DNA from: Haliotis asinina
Lineage: Eukaryota; Mollusca; Gastropoda; Lepetellida; Haliotidae
Assembly: GCF_037392515.1 (NCBI RefSeq)
Contig: NC_090291.1
Span: forward strand, 20,562,001-20,626,000
Reading direction: 5' to 3'
DNA length: 64,000 nt
The translations under genes and the position numbers were made by a program. Positions 12,901-24,300 of the stretch are shown here, one piece after another (the first letter of the stretch is position 1; the number at the start of each line of letters is the position of its first letter). The notes under the pieces were generated by a model. It saw only the letters and a program-made list of their open reading frames with translations, searched no databases and was not told the DNA's origin.

Positions 12901-15900
12901 ATAAACAGTCACTGAAAAAAGTGTTTTGGACAATATTCAAGGATGTCAGTTTCCAGAAATATTAACTAATGGTATTCATGACATTAGAAAGCCTAAGTGT
13001 ATAAATTGCAGGTCAGCCATCTGTGTTCTATGCGGTTTTTCGCTTGTTGAGGGATAAGTGTCAGAGACTGGGGAATTTTGTAAGTCACAAATGATCGAAT
13101 GGTCATTGGTTGCTCAAAGGTCAGATGATGCGGCCTACTAGGGTTTGTTAGAGTCAGAATAAGCAGTGAAGGACCCTACTGACCCTAAATTTACTTAGAC
13201 TGCTTTTGATTGACTTTGTTGTGCTAAATGGTGGGTTGTATTGTCACCTTTTCTATGTAGTGAAGATGCTGAATCAGGCCAGCTGTATGTCTGTGTTTCA
13301 GTTGTCAGTGGACTGTGCAATGACAACTGCAAAGATGGACACCAGGTAGGTCTAGTGTCACCTGTGTTCAGTCTGTAAAGTCTTGGTATCAACAGTCATC
13401 ATACAAGTACATTCATTTTAAATAAGATAGCCATACTAAAGCAGCATTTTCTCTATTCAAATGAAAATGAAATACATGAACTGAATGCAGAGTGTTATGC
13501 TGTGATTTAACCTGTTTGTTGTTTCGCAGCCGTATGGCGTGAATCAAGTGGGTCCTGTTGTCCGATTCACCACAACACGAGCTGATGGTGATACACAGAT
13601 TGGAGTAGGTGAGGCAACTATCGGTGACAGTGAATCACACTCAGAAGAGAAGGTGTCATTCATTAAATTAGCATGGTCAGGATTAATGGCCATGATTTTC
13701 AGGATGCACTAATGTAGCTAGAGTTTTACATTTTGAAGGAGTTTCTGATTTCATGCAGTTATGTGGTTAACAAGGTCAAACATCAAACTTTAATAGCAAA
13801 TAGACATTAACAGTCCAGTAGACATAAGCTGCCTAGTGTGTGTTCCACTGTGATGAGTTATCCCCCCTTATCTTCTACAGCCTCTCAGCTCACGCAGACT
13901 GCCTACTTCTCCCTCCAGCTTCCATTTGTACATTTTGGTCTTGGACAGATGCCCAACTTTGTTGACAAGTTGGAAGTTGGTGTACAACACCCCAAGGACA
14001 AGGTACCCATATTTACTAGCTAAGACAGGTCTGAGTCGGCCCTTTTGAACAGTGGCTAGATGCCAAAAATATTTTGGAATATTTTTTGTTGCTCCAAGGT
14101 ACATTAATCACAATCTTTAATGGGGTATATATTTTGTTAAAGCAGTTAGTTAATGTAAAGGTTACATTTCTATCACCAGTTATTTTCATGATGACATAGA
14201 TGGTATATATTGCTATATATTTAGATATGTGAGGCAGACCACAAAGTGGTGCCTTTTGTTATTTACAAAGTTTTGGCATTTCTATTTTTCCTGGTTTCCA
14301 TGGAAACAATTCAGACTTAGTCTCAAAAGGGAGGGATTGGCTTTGTTTCCCAAGCACAACTCGAAAACCATTTGATATCTTTCAACAGATCTTGGCAGAT
14401 ATATGAGGCAGATCTTGAAGTGGTGCCTTTTGCTGTTTACAGATACATGGCATTTATATTTTTCATGACTTCCATGGAAACGATTGAAAAAACGAGTATA
14501 AAAAAATATCAAGTAACCTTCAGATGATTTGTCATTTCAAATATGTTGGGGCCGGGGGGGATATGTCATCTTCTGATGACTTTTGTTATACCCCCAGCAT
14601 GTAATGGGTTTCGTTTCCGGAGCAGAACTCAAAAATCATTCAATATTTTTCTGCAAAACTTGAGAGATATCTGTGGCAGACCCTAAAGTGGTGCCTTTTA
14701 CTATTTACAGGTTTTTGTGATTTATCATTTTCCCAGTTTCCATGGAAACGTTTTGGACTTAGTCTCAAAATAGAGGGATGGGCTTCGTTTCCAGAGCCTT
14801 ACTCAAAACCTGTTCAATATTTTTCTGCAATTTTTTCTAGATATGTGTGGCAGACCCCAAAGTGGTGCCTTTTGCTATTTACAGGTTTTTGTGATTTATC
14901 ATTTTCTCAGTTTCCATGGAAACGTTTCCAGATTTTGTCTCAAAATGGAGGGATGGGCTTTGATTCCGGAGCAGAACTCAAAATCCATTCTTTATTTTTC
15001 TACAAACCTTGGTAGATGTACCAGTCAGAAGCCATAATGGTGCCTTTTACTAATTACAGTTTTTTGTGATTTCTTGGTTTCTCGGTTTCCATGGAAACGA
15101 TTCAGACGTTGTCTCAGAAATGAGATGTGTGTTTTGTTTCTGGAGCAGAACTCAAAACCTTCTTAATATCTGTCAGTGTAACTTAGTAGATATGTGTGGC
15201 AGACCCCAACGTGGTGCCTTTTAGTATTTACAGGTTTTTGTGATTTATTATTTTCTCGGTTCGATGAACACATTGTGGACTTTGTTTCCGGAGCACAACT
15301 CGAAAACATAATTCATATTTTTCAAAGGATCTTGGCAGATATATGATACAGATCTTGAAATGGTGACTTTTTCTAATTACAGATATATGGCATTAATATT
15401 TTTCATGAATTCCTTGGAAACAATTCAGACTTGGTCTAAAAACACAATAAGTAACAGTCCTTTCAAATATGTGGGGGCTGGGGGGATATGTCATCTTCTG
15501 ATGACTCTTGTCTATTTTTCCCTGCATGAAACATTTCATGTCAGAATTAGTACTGCTGTGCTTCCCAGTGCAACCACATAACTGTTTAACTGTATCTCCA
15601 AGGCAGAGAAAGCATCTGTTGTATGCCATCATGTTTCCAGCCTCCGCGTCACAAGGAGTGGACTCAGCTGATTCCAAACTCTCAGCTGGTGATTATACCT
15701 TATCCACTGGATGATCCGTCATCGTAAGTGTCACTTTTACACACCTGTACACAATTACATGCACACATTAGAGCATGAGGACGGTTGTAGTTCAGGGGGC
15801 AGACTAGAATGGCACAGTGACGCCAAAGCATTGTGATGCAATGCAAAAGTGTTTGATTTCGAGGAGGCAGACTAGAATGGCGCAGTGATGCCAAGGCATT

Positions 15901-16974
15901 GTGACATTATCGTTGGATAAAAGTACTGTCAGCGCCTTAGAAACTTTTATACATTAACAGTAACCGTTCAAAGCTTAGGTGAGGGACCATTTATTTATGA
16001 TAATGTGACAAGTCCATGTTCAGTGTACCAAAAGTACTGAAGATAATGACGTTCTGCCTGTCAGGTTTGGGGGATGACCCATTGGGATTATACATGAGAC
16101 AAACAGCAACTACAAAATGTATGTTTCATTATATAACGTCCACTCTTTGCTTGAACCTCCCCAGGTAGTATTTGTTAAAGATTATACACACTTTGAAGTT
16201 TCTTTTGCATACATAAAAAAGTGAAATGAACCGTATTAGACTAAGTGTTTGATAAACTGGTACTTGTTAAAAGTGCTACGAGTTTCTCAAGTTTGATTTA
16301 TGTACATCATAGTATGAGAATTATTTATCAATGACTGATGTAATGTAGAATATCTGGTAATGCTTTATGAAACTGTGAAACAGCTGATGTTTACCATTGT
16401 GTGTATGTAGGTGGGTGAACATCCTGTTCCTGACCCCGAGCCGCCTGGTTCTTCTGACAGGGGCAGCCCTGCTGGGTACATGTGGATTTATAGCAGGAAT
16501 TGTGGGAATACTACACTGGAGAGAAAGGGTACGTGTGGCCAAGTAAATAGTTGGTTAAATTGGGATGTTGTAATACTGTCATCCCCCACTATAGTGCCTT
16601 TGGTGTAGTTATCTGTGGTTTCCATACAAAAATACAAGGATCCCCAGTGATAACACATCTTGAGGTCATCAGAAGTAATGTATCAACATTTCCACTGTTG
16701 TGTTCAGATCATGTTGTAAACTAGCAAAGTTCAGTGCAGATCATAACAGAAAGTGGTCATTGTGCATAGGGAAATTCTCTTTGTCAATCTTACATACTTT
16801 CATTCTTACTTAGTTTTTACATCCCTCTTTGTGTGCTATATGCTCAAGGGATGAAGTGAACAGACAGTGCAAGGGTTGCTTCACTCATTCTGTTCATAAA
16901 TTTTGTGTTTTCAGGCTGAAGATAAGAAAGAGAAACTACAAGAAGCTCACAAGTTTCACTTTGATGCTATGTGA
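3971..16974 (+). CDS. ITFG1: ITFG1 (TIP, integrin alpha FG-GAP repeat protein 1), 3' part of gene
   Basis: ITFG1 is a single-pass membrane protein with an extracellular beta-propeller of FG-GAP type; the human protein is called T-cell immunomodulatory protein. Fourteen exons can be joined in one frame: 3971-4042, 5046-5161, 8820-8881, 9030-9111, 9345-9433, 9667-9836, 10698-10851, 11812-11914, 13302-13345, 13530-13608, 13881-14002, 15641-15723, 16411-16528 and 16915-16974 with stop. They give about 450 residues, against about 612 in human, so about 160 N-terminal residues lie left of the window. FG-GAP-like Asp motifs include NGDMIPDLL, DLNDDMAPDLIV, DFNLNSYPDAVAV and DLQDDGVLDILV. PYGVNQVGP, LIPNSQLVIIPYP, a membrane helix in the 16411 exon and the tail KLQEAHKFHFDAM match the human protein closely. 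Splice phases agree at every joint. The start codon is not in the window. Confidence 0.93.
4190..4487 (+). repeat. Dispersed repeat ending in ATACCCTGGAGATATCGAGG
   Basis: This stretch in the second visible ITFG1 intron aligns by eye along its whole length with 53090-53370. It shares blocks such as CTTTGTTGACACTGGC, CAAAGGGAGGTAATAAA and the terminal ATACCCTGGAGATATCGAGG. It looks like the right half of the element described at 51716-53370. Confidence 0.7.
6091..6454 (+). repeat. Seven perfect 52-bp tandem repeats
   Basis: The unit starts ACATGCATGCACTGACGC and contains CTCTTCTACTAGACCAAC. It begins at 6091, 6143, 6195, 6247, 6299, 6351 and 6403, and the eighth start at 6455 breaks off after six bases. 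I see no difference between units. It lies in the 3.66-kb ITFG1 intron between 5161 and 8820. Confidence 0.95.
6960..7220 (+). mobile_element. Possible RNase H-like retroelement fossil
   Basis: A short frame contains FNIRKALFTTQHLIVF followed by MTVLSDNQSAINRL. The pattern faintly resembles the RNase H of DIRS or other retroelements (a helix, then VxSDNxxA). It sits near the 52-bp tandem array in otherwise unassigned intron sequence. It is an old fragment if real. The evidence is weak and rests on one motif. Confidence 0.25.
8503..8722 (+). repeat. SINE, family 1 (diverged copy)
   Basis: It shows the family-1 landmarks in order: CAGTAACCCAAGCTTGTC, a GGCAACTAAAGGGATTGG block, CAGGCTCTCTGACTTG, GATGCTCATGATGTTGATCA and CCAGACTGGATTATTT. 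Fuller copies are at 11.1, 23.4 and 55.7 kb. It lies just upstream of the ITFG1 exon at 8820. Confidence 0.8.
10004..10180 (+). repeat. Dispersed intron repeat (TTATTATCCCCAGCCACAAA head)
   Basis: The stretch begins TTATTATCCCCAGCCACAAA, continues with GAGCTCCGTCCATCCATTC and then TTATTGAAAATGGAAAAGGT. I recall similar 'Cccagc ... tccgtccgtccat' repeats from molluscan introns. No second copy is obvious in this window, so the assignment rests on memory. Confidence 0.4.
11075..11325 (+). repeat. SINE, family 1 (near full length)
   Basis: A long copy with CAGGCTCGCTGACTTGGTTG, CCCAGTTGCGCAGATCGATG, TGATCACTGGATTGTCTGG, CAGACTCAATTATTTGCAG and the end AAACTAAACTCACTCATC. The ACTC-rich tail is typical of this family. 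It lies in the ITFG1 intron between 10851 and 11812. Confidence 0.9.
11940..12082 (+). repeat. Pyrimidine-rich (CT/CTC) low-complexity tract
   Basis: Nearly pure C and T with blocks of CTCTCTCC and TTTCTCTC. The same kind of tract recurs at about 12295-12360 and 12495-12620, separated by two SINE pieces, so a SINE insertion may have split one longer tract. The open frames here on both strands are low-complexity artefacts. Confidence 0.8.
12082..12290 (+). repeat. SINE, family 1
   Basis: Begins ATGAAGGTCTGGGTTAGAAT and runs through CAGTAACCCATGTTTG, AGGCAACTAACAGGATTGGG and TTGGTTGACTCCTGTCATC to GTTACAGACCACTGCCA. It is more diverged than the 11.1-kb copy and is embedded between pyrimidine tracts. 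Confidence 0.8.
12366..12495 (+). repeat. SINE, family 1 (3' part only)
   Basis: A partial copy beginning at CCAATTGCATATATTTATGC and including CAATTATTTACAGACTGC and CATATAGCTGGAATACG. The 5' half of the family is absent. Confidence 0.75.
14220..15480 (+). repeat. 174-bp tandem array with a 14-bp palindrome in each unit
   Basis: About seven diverged units lie in the ITFG1 intron between 14002 and 15641. Each has GGCAGACC-CAAAGTGGTGCC, then TTTACAGGTTTTTGTGATTT, the palindrome GTTTCCATGGAAAC and a segment ending in CAAAACC. The exact palindrome occurs at 14294, 14736, 14910 and 15084; near matches fall at 14468, 15258 and about 15409. Spacing is 174 bp except where a GGGGCCGGGGGGATATGTCA block is inserted at about 14548, with a second copy at the array's end. 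Confidence 0.85.
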
Positions 16975-17294
16975 AGTGCCCTGAGACTTCCAACCACACT
17001 CGGCTGACAGTGACTCAACCAGACCAGATATTCCATACCTGATCTGTCCATGTAGCAACTGCAATAGAGTATGGATCTAGTAGTCATATGAAATAAGTTC
17101 TTAGCCCAGAAATCCACTTCTTTACAGAGAATCAATAGACTCCTCCTTGAAGCATTGTCTGCCAAGCTTGTTGTCCAACCATGACAACATGTTTACAGTA
17201 GGAAACACTAGTCAACTCTGAATATGGTTAGTTATGGGGCAGTGGAGGATGTAGCTTAAAATCTTATTGAAACAAATTGTCTTGCATTCACTTC

Positions 17295-17732
17295 CCACGG
17301 AGGTTACTTGTGATATCTTCCTATTAACCTCTGATCTAAGTCGGCCATATTTCTCGGTTCTTATAAAATCCCCTAGTAGCAAAAAATGGCAGCAGATTTA
17401 TCTCCCTTTTTTCTGTCCAATCAGAAGAAGTGTTGCATAGACTTAGATTCAACTTGACAAATGCAAGCAATGTGGAGAAACAAAAATGACATGACTGAGT
17501 TCTGTCCAGAAGAAACATTTGAGTATCCCGCTCAGGAAGAGGTTCTAGTTTTCACGATGCATCCGGAAATTACCGAGATCTTTCGAATGATCGCGTTTGA
17601 AACAAGGTCGCTGATTGCACTACTAAATCTGATTGCCTCCAATCACAAGTCTTGAACACTCGCACCATGAAAGGGTCGTATTAGAACAGAGGTTACGTAG
17701 GAAGATGTGACAAGTAACCACTGAGGGAAGAG
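17295..17732. repeat. Foldback (MITE-like) element in ITFG1 3' UTR
   Basis: The arm at about 17297-17340 (GGTTACTTGTGATATCTTCC) is complementary to 17682-17730 (GGAAGATGTGACAAGTAACC) with a few mismatches. The roughly 440-bp unit has a non-repetitive core. This is the layout of a small non-autonomous DNA transposon. The 64-codon frame at 17461 inside it looks like chance. Confidence 0.55.
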
Positions 17733-20720
17733 AAAGCTCATCTTGGAAAGTGTTCCTCAGATTCTGTTTCATAAGGAACTGGAGCTTCATTCAACAGCAG
17801 AGTTCTACTAGTAACTTTCCATGCTTTGTACAATCTAGAAGAATCTCCAGAAGAATTCTATTAAGCCATCTTAATTTGGCAACACTGGCCACCTCTGCAG
17901 TTTTATTTAGTGATGTGCAAAACAATCATGGTGTTGCTGAAGAGACGTACATAACATGATGACCTTGAATATATTTACAATGAATGAATAATATGAAGTA
18001 GGATCCTTAATCAGGTTTGAAAAATCAACTTGAAGCTCATTTGGATTTTTATTTTGTATAGGAAAATGGTATCCTTTGCTGGAAATTAGGTATTTTAGTA
18101 TCTTTGGTTGATATTGCTTCATGGAATATGAGCCAAGTCAATTGTGATAGTTTGAAAAAAGTATTGAACATGTTCAAACTTGGCATTCTGTAATTCCTTG
18201 TGTCCAGGCCTGATGACCTGTTAGGTGTCAGTACATGCTAAGCAGAGGGCAACCTGGACACACTGTGTGTACTGTCAGTCTCCTGAACACCAGGGTTTTA
18301 TTCCACAAAGCTTACATAGTTCTAGACTTCACACTGACTTTGTAGGTCGTGTCTTCTTGCAAAGAGGTATCGCATTGTGACAGAGAGCCATTACATTGTG
18401 GTAGATCTGATTTTGAAGAGTTTAGTTACAGCTTCATAGATACCATGCTTTTCGTGATCAGAAAATCATAGACCTTTACATTTCAACTGAAGCATACATT
18501 GACAGGTTTTTTAATTCCATGATAATCCTGAGATGGGAAAGTTTGGGGGACCTCAAGGAATCTGACCAGAAAAAACTGTCAAAGAAACTAGTGAAATGCT
18601 TGTTTTTCTCTGAGTTGTCGCTGAGTGCTTGGTATCCTCCTGTGATATTGTGGGTAACACGGTAACACGTCGTTTGACTCCAGGTGTAGTTTGAATCAAG
18701 TGGACACTATTCAAAAAGTATTCAGATTGTTTGTACATGCATGTACTTTTTAAAGGAAAATTGGTCCTATTCTTTGATTTGTATCTAAGTCTTGTACCAA
18801 ACTGACAGTGCAATACTCTTTATGTGTTTACAATAAGCTTTGCTTGTTTTCCCTTTTAAGATCTAGTATGATTCAGTGAGAGATTTCATTGTTCACTCTT
18901 GTTTGTGTACTTTATAATTTGGCAGTTCCTCCAGTAAACTTGCATGATGTTGTCACCTATGTGTAAGGTTCTGAGTTGCGATATGTGTGAAATTATCTTA
19001 TCACTGCATAATCAAGAGTATTGGGTCAGCTTGAACCAAGGTTGATTACGTCTGTCTTGTCATAATTGAGAATTTGGTTCAAGAGGAGAGAGTTAGGTAT
19101 AGTACTGTTTGGTTGATACTCTCTGTGATGTTGCCAGGTGTCAGCTGTGGTTGAAAATATAAACAATAGTGATGCTGTTTACATAGGAGTGGCTGCATTG
19201 GTGAAATTCGTGGACATGAAACTAAAGCTACAAGGATGACATCAGGATGACTTTGTGTTATGAAAGCCCCCTGACCTGGTGCTGCTGCTAAGACAGATGC
19301 TCGAGCCTGACCTGTAAATGTCAGCCACTTTGCCTCTGAATCACCCATGCCCACTTGCATACTAAAACCCATACACAGAGATAAGGCGAACAACAGTGGC
19401 ATTGGTCTTAGATACTGCTGCAATTAGCTGGTGTGAGTTACGTGCCTAAGGTGTGTTTGGGTCCTGTTACCTTTGGTTTTAAGTGAAGGTTTCTCCAGGT
19501 TATGCTCCTTGTTTCCATGGGGCCTACCTATACTGTAGGCTTCCATCAAGGTGTCTAGGACCAGGTGCACATCGACCAGGATATATCTATACATTTCACT
19601 AGTCTGAAGTCAGGTCTGCACCAAGTAATTATGTTTGAGTTTATTATGCATTAATTTATTTCCCTTAACATCATGTTTCATTTGTATGTCCTGGGATGTA
19701 TATATTCTGATTTTGTCATCTTCCTTCATATCATTCCCCATCTCATGGAAATCAGTATCATGTTCTGTGTATGTGTGGCTGAATTTATCTAACCCTTGCA
19801 GTATTTCTGTTTTGTGAAGTTCTGAACATTCCAAGACTACTTTGCTTAAAGGCTGGGCAGGATGTAAATTTGTGCTCGTTCTTCTTAGTTTCAACCTCAT
19901 TTCCATATTGCAAGTTACATGCAGTATAGTTGACATAGATCAAGGGAGATCACTCTTCTGAACCTGTAAGTAAATTGAAGTGTGAATTTGCACCAGTTAA
20001 ACACACAAATATGTATGGTTTCTCGAAAATATTTGCATTATTGGAAATGTTTGCCCATAATTTTGATCACATGCACAATACAGAGAGTATGAACATAGGA
20101 TATTCTGACAGAGCATGTACTGTGACTGATGAAATTGTGTGTGTGAAAGTATGAAGGTGTTATTCTATTTCTTTTGCATGAGTGGTAGTTTACAGGTTTG
20201 TTTGAAATTTCTAAGTGGATCTTTGTCTTCTGTCCTTTGCCTATACAGACAAAAGAAAGAATGCAGAACCAGTCTGTTCCACTGTAAGCAGTTTAAATGA
20301 TGTTAGTCCTTTTGTGAAGGGAGCACTTTAAGTCTTATTGGAACCTATACAAATTTTAAATATTATATTATTGTGAAGACAATATTTGGAGAAAATGTGA
20401 TTTGCTGTTGCTAAGGTTTTCTATCAAACACATTTAGTACTGGTAGGTATTCCAATGCACGTAATCAGATCGTACCTCATATACATCTCAAATCCCCTTC
20501 CTTGTGAACAGTTTAGCTTTATGACTGGTTTTGCCAGGTGTTGTCTGTTACAGACTGGGTGAAGTCTACAGAGAACAGTGGTCCAGTTAGTTAGATGTTA
20601 AGGCTACAACCTGGTGCTACCCTACAAACTGATCAACTACATGCCCTGTTTACATACTTGTATATGTATTTATTTTCAAATGCCTGTACATAATGTGTCT
20701 ATATATTTATGTCTGTTGAC

Positions 20721-20726
20721 AATAAA
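20721..20726 (+). terminator. Polyadenylation signal AATAAA (ITFG1)
   Basis: A canonical hexamer is followed by AATTTGTTTTCC, with the T-rich stretch TTTTTTC about 30 bp on. It is the first strong signal I noticed downstream of the ITFG1 stop, and it lies 313 bp from the convergent F-BAR gene's signal. Confidence 0.5.
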
Positions 20727-21033
20727 AATTTGTTTTCCAGATAATTTTCATCATTTTTTCAAAGGTTCTAATTTTGTCTGATGATATGTTTGAAAGAACA
20801 CCAAAAGACTAGTGGTTGTGTGACACAACTGATTGTGTGTGAATGCTGCATTTGTTGGACAATGGACAAGTCTGACCCAGACAATTCAGGGATAATTGTC
20901 AAAGGGACATGATGATTCTCTAGCAATCAAGTCCAGCATAAATTGGTGATAACCAGTCATAACACATGATTACCTCTGGAGTATACTATCAGGAAGCTGT
21001 GTTATATGTAATTAAACTGAACAGTGTAACATA

Positions 21034-21039
21034 TTTATT
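21034..21039 (-). terminator. Polyadenylation signal (F-BAR gene)
   Basis: AATAAA on the minus strand (TTTATT on the plus strand), about 350 bp past the F-BAR stop at 21392. ITFG1 and this gene are tail to tail with only about 300 bp between their signals. Confidence 0.5.
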
Positions 21040-21391
21040 GATGTGGACTCAAGTTTGTAGCACTGTCTGAACACAATACAGATAATAAGGATTATGGTAT
21101 AAGGTGTATTGCACATTATATGATAGGGTAATAAAGACAACAGGTACATAAACTGTAAACTGCTCAGAGAAACATCCTCATAAAATATATTGCTGCTGTC
21201 CAGTTACACTGAATGTTTACAACAATAACAAGACATGGATAATGCAAACATCAGTTACATGCATCAGTCCAACCAGCTGTTTTACTATCATAGGAAATAT
21301 ACAAGTTATTCCAACCCAAGAAATGTGGTGTTGAATTGTCCCACTGAACTCTGGGGGACCTTCATTTGTGAACAATACTCTGTAGGACATG

Positions 21392-24300
21392 TTATTGCTG
21401 CTTCTTGTGTTTTTGGGCCAGGAGTCTGACGGAGTCGGCAGGATAGGATCCATAGCGACGCTTGCTGTAGTTTTTGGGCCGGATCCAGCCATAGGCCATG
21501 CCATCCTCATTGGCTGGGAGCTTCTGTTTGATCACCTGACCTAAAATATACCACTTGCTGATAAAGAAAGGAGGTTGATAAGAGGAAAGATCCCTGAGTT
21601 TTGGTCAACCATACAAATTGAGGTTGGTACCCCAAAACAATAAATTCTGCAGAGTCTGGCAATCCAGGATTTGGGAAAACGGGGTGCAAATAAGCTTGAG
21701 TTCATGGATGTTGGAAGGTGAGTGACCAACTAAGCCTGACAAGGAAGTACATGGTACAATGAGCAAACCCATTTGGTTTGTGAAAGGGAGAGGAGTTGTA
21801 GAATAGTGCACATGCAATGCATGATGACGACAGTGATTCCTCACATAGCTGCACACCCTGGCTCGTAAAACTCATGTGGTCGGTGTAGCAACTACGCTCA
21901 ATCAGTCATGGACAACCTGTTCATTCGCAGTAGCAAGCTCACAGTTAAAGGGCAGCTGTCATACATGCATATACAGGTCAATTCCCAGGTCAGTGCTCAA
22001 CTTATCTTTGTTTGCTAGTAAGTAATACATGTCATTTAGTAGACAATGATGCTTGCTTTTGTGGAGCAATAATCTGAACGACCCCTTTTAATACTAAAAT
22101 CCAAATATGATTCGATAGCCATAAGTGCTACTATGCCACAACAGATCTGTAACTTCATCTCAAACAATCAACAACTCAGTCTCAGGAAATCTAGAATTTG
22201 GATGGAAACATGTTTTTCTTTCAGCTCCAGTTGGATTGAATCTGAAGAAAATCTAGACTTGATTTATGTGGGACTTTTGCTTGTCAGGCAGGAAACTAAT
22301 ACGGTTCAGGGACTGTGACACTAACCAACGTCATAGGACAAGTGTGTTGACTGCTGGGACCAGTGAGCCCGGATGGCCACAACTCTGACGTCACTGAGCT
22401 TCGTGACGTCCACTGAGCTCGCCGTCAGCGCCTCCTTGTCAGTGTTCTCGTAAGGTCGGGGTCTCCTGGCCTCCTCCTCTGACCCCTCATCGGACCCCGG
22501 GGGTTCCCAGGCTATTACAGGGGTCGGGGATGTCGCGGGACGATCCATGTGGGTATCTGATTCTGAAGATGTTGTTACATGTATTTGTCTTGCTATATAG
22601 TTACTATAGCAAGGCACCATTAACATTAGATACAATTATACTATATGTATATGCAGAAAACATTTGGAATGTAACACTGACAGTAAGGCAAACAACTCCT
22701 GACCAACAAAGGTTCGAGATGTGCAGTTTAGATACTACTTAACTACTATTGTCGATATCTCATGATCATGTGTACACACTTTAACTACACCAGGAATCTG
22801 CAGGTTCTAAATTTCTTTTGGATAAACTCGGCAGGGCATCTACTGTGATGAGGCACAGGATGACGTCAATGCGCGTCTTAATAACGAGCAGTTCGTACGT
22901 TGGTTGACCGTACAAATTGTTTTATATAGAGTGAATTGAATTTCACCACTGTCGTTGTGAATAAAATGTCAAACACGACATGGTTTGTAAGCCATTTAAC
23001 CAGCTAGCGTGGTTTGATAGGTCGAGCTATGATGACTTAGATTTAAATCAGTTGTAAGAATGTGGTTGTTTCTAAAACAGTTGACAGAGGCTGTCTTATG
23101 TTTACATTGTAATATACCTCTTTCAGTCCGAGCAGTGGGCAAGACTCTGAAATAGAAAATATTACTTGTACATGTATTGTCTATTTACGAAACATTGGTC
23201 TAGCTAGATGCTGTTAAATTTATCCCCATAAAGGTAAGGCTGATGAAAAATATGTATAGTGACCTAAAAAACCAAACATATATGCACGCAACTAGGAACA
23301 GGTGATATATATATGTAAATCTGATTAAATGGCTTGGTCCCGTTAGTATCGTCGTATAGTTAAGGTCGCTATGTGCAATCGGGCCCTGTCCCTCAAGCTG
23401 AGGAAACCGTGATGGTCCGGGTTCAGTAACCCATGCTTGTCGTAAGAGGCGTTTTACGGGATCGGGTGGTCAGGTACGCTTACTTGGTTGACACATGTCA
23501 TTGGATCGATGCTCTTGCTGTTGATCACAAGATTTCTGGTACAGACTCGATTATTTACAGACCGCAGCCACATAGCTGGGATATTGTTGAGTGCGGCGTG
23601 CAACTAAACTCACTTATGGCGATGGGAAACTGACGTAAGTTGTATTGAAAACTTCTAAGTCGGAATTATAATTCAGTAAATAGGAAACATAGACATCTTT
23701 GGTACCACGGGTCGGGGCGGCGGTTTTATTCCCCAACGATATACTATGTCAAGCCCATTTCCGGTCTATTCCGCCGTGATAATGCGCGAATTATGAGAAA
23801 AGCAGCGTAAATTCCAACATTCCTTGGTTATCTGAATACAGGTCACTCACAACTCCCTGCTGTCCGGTGCGTCCAGGTCCACATCACTGTTGTCGTCCAC
23901 TGTGGCCTGACTGTCCTTGTTGTCCACCTGGCGGTGTGTCTGGTAGTCCTTCAACACGCATTGGACAATATTACCAATATTACCTTCAAAAAATGTTTGC
24001 TTCGCGGTTGATTGGCTACTTCATGCCATTATGTTCCTGTGGGGAACCATAGCAACGTGTCGTCATGTGAACGCCTGATCATAATTAGGTTGGAGATGAC
24101 ACCATGTAGTGTTCACAGAAGAGTTCTTTTTATGTCGACAGTCGGGTTTCATCAATGTTTTTCAGTGTTTCTATTGTATAACTTTCAAGGCTACCTTTCC
24201 CCCAGTGGAATCATGGAGACAGATGTCCTCTGATCTGGCCCGAAGTCTCTACTTAAGATCAATCAGAACCTACCTATTTCTACAGATATCTTCAGATATG

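Larger units (their letters stand above)
16975..20745 (+). other. Probable long 3' UTR of ITFG1
   Basis: No coding exon is recognisable between the ITFG1 stop and a good AATAAA signal at 20721-20726. If transcription runs to that signal the 3' UTR is about 3.75 kb. The stretch includes a foldback repeat near 17.3-17.7 kb and otherwise AT-rich unique-looking sequence. An earlier poly(A) site is possible. RNA reads would decide. Confidence 0.5.
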
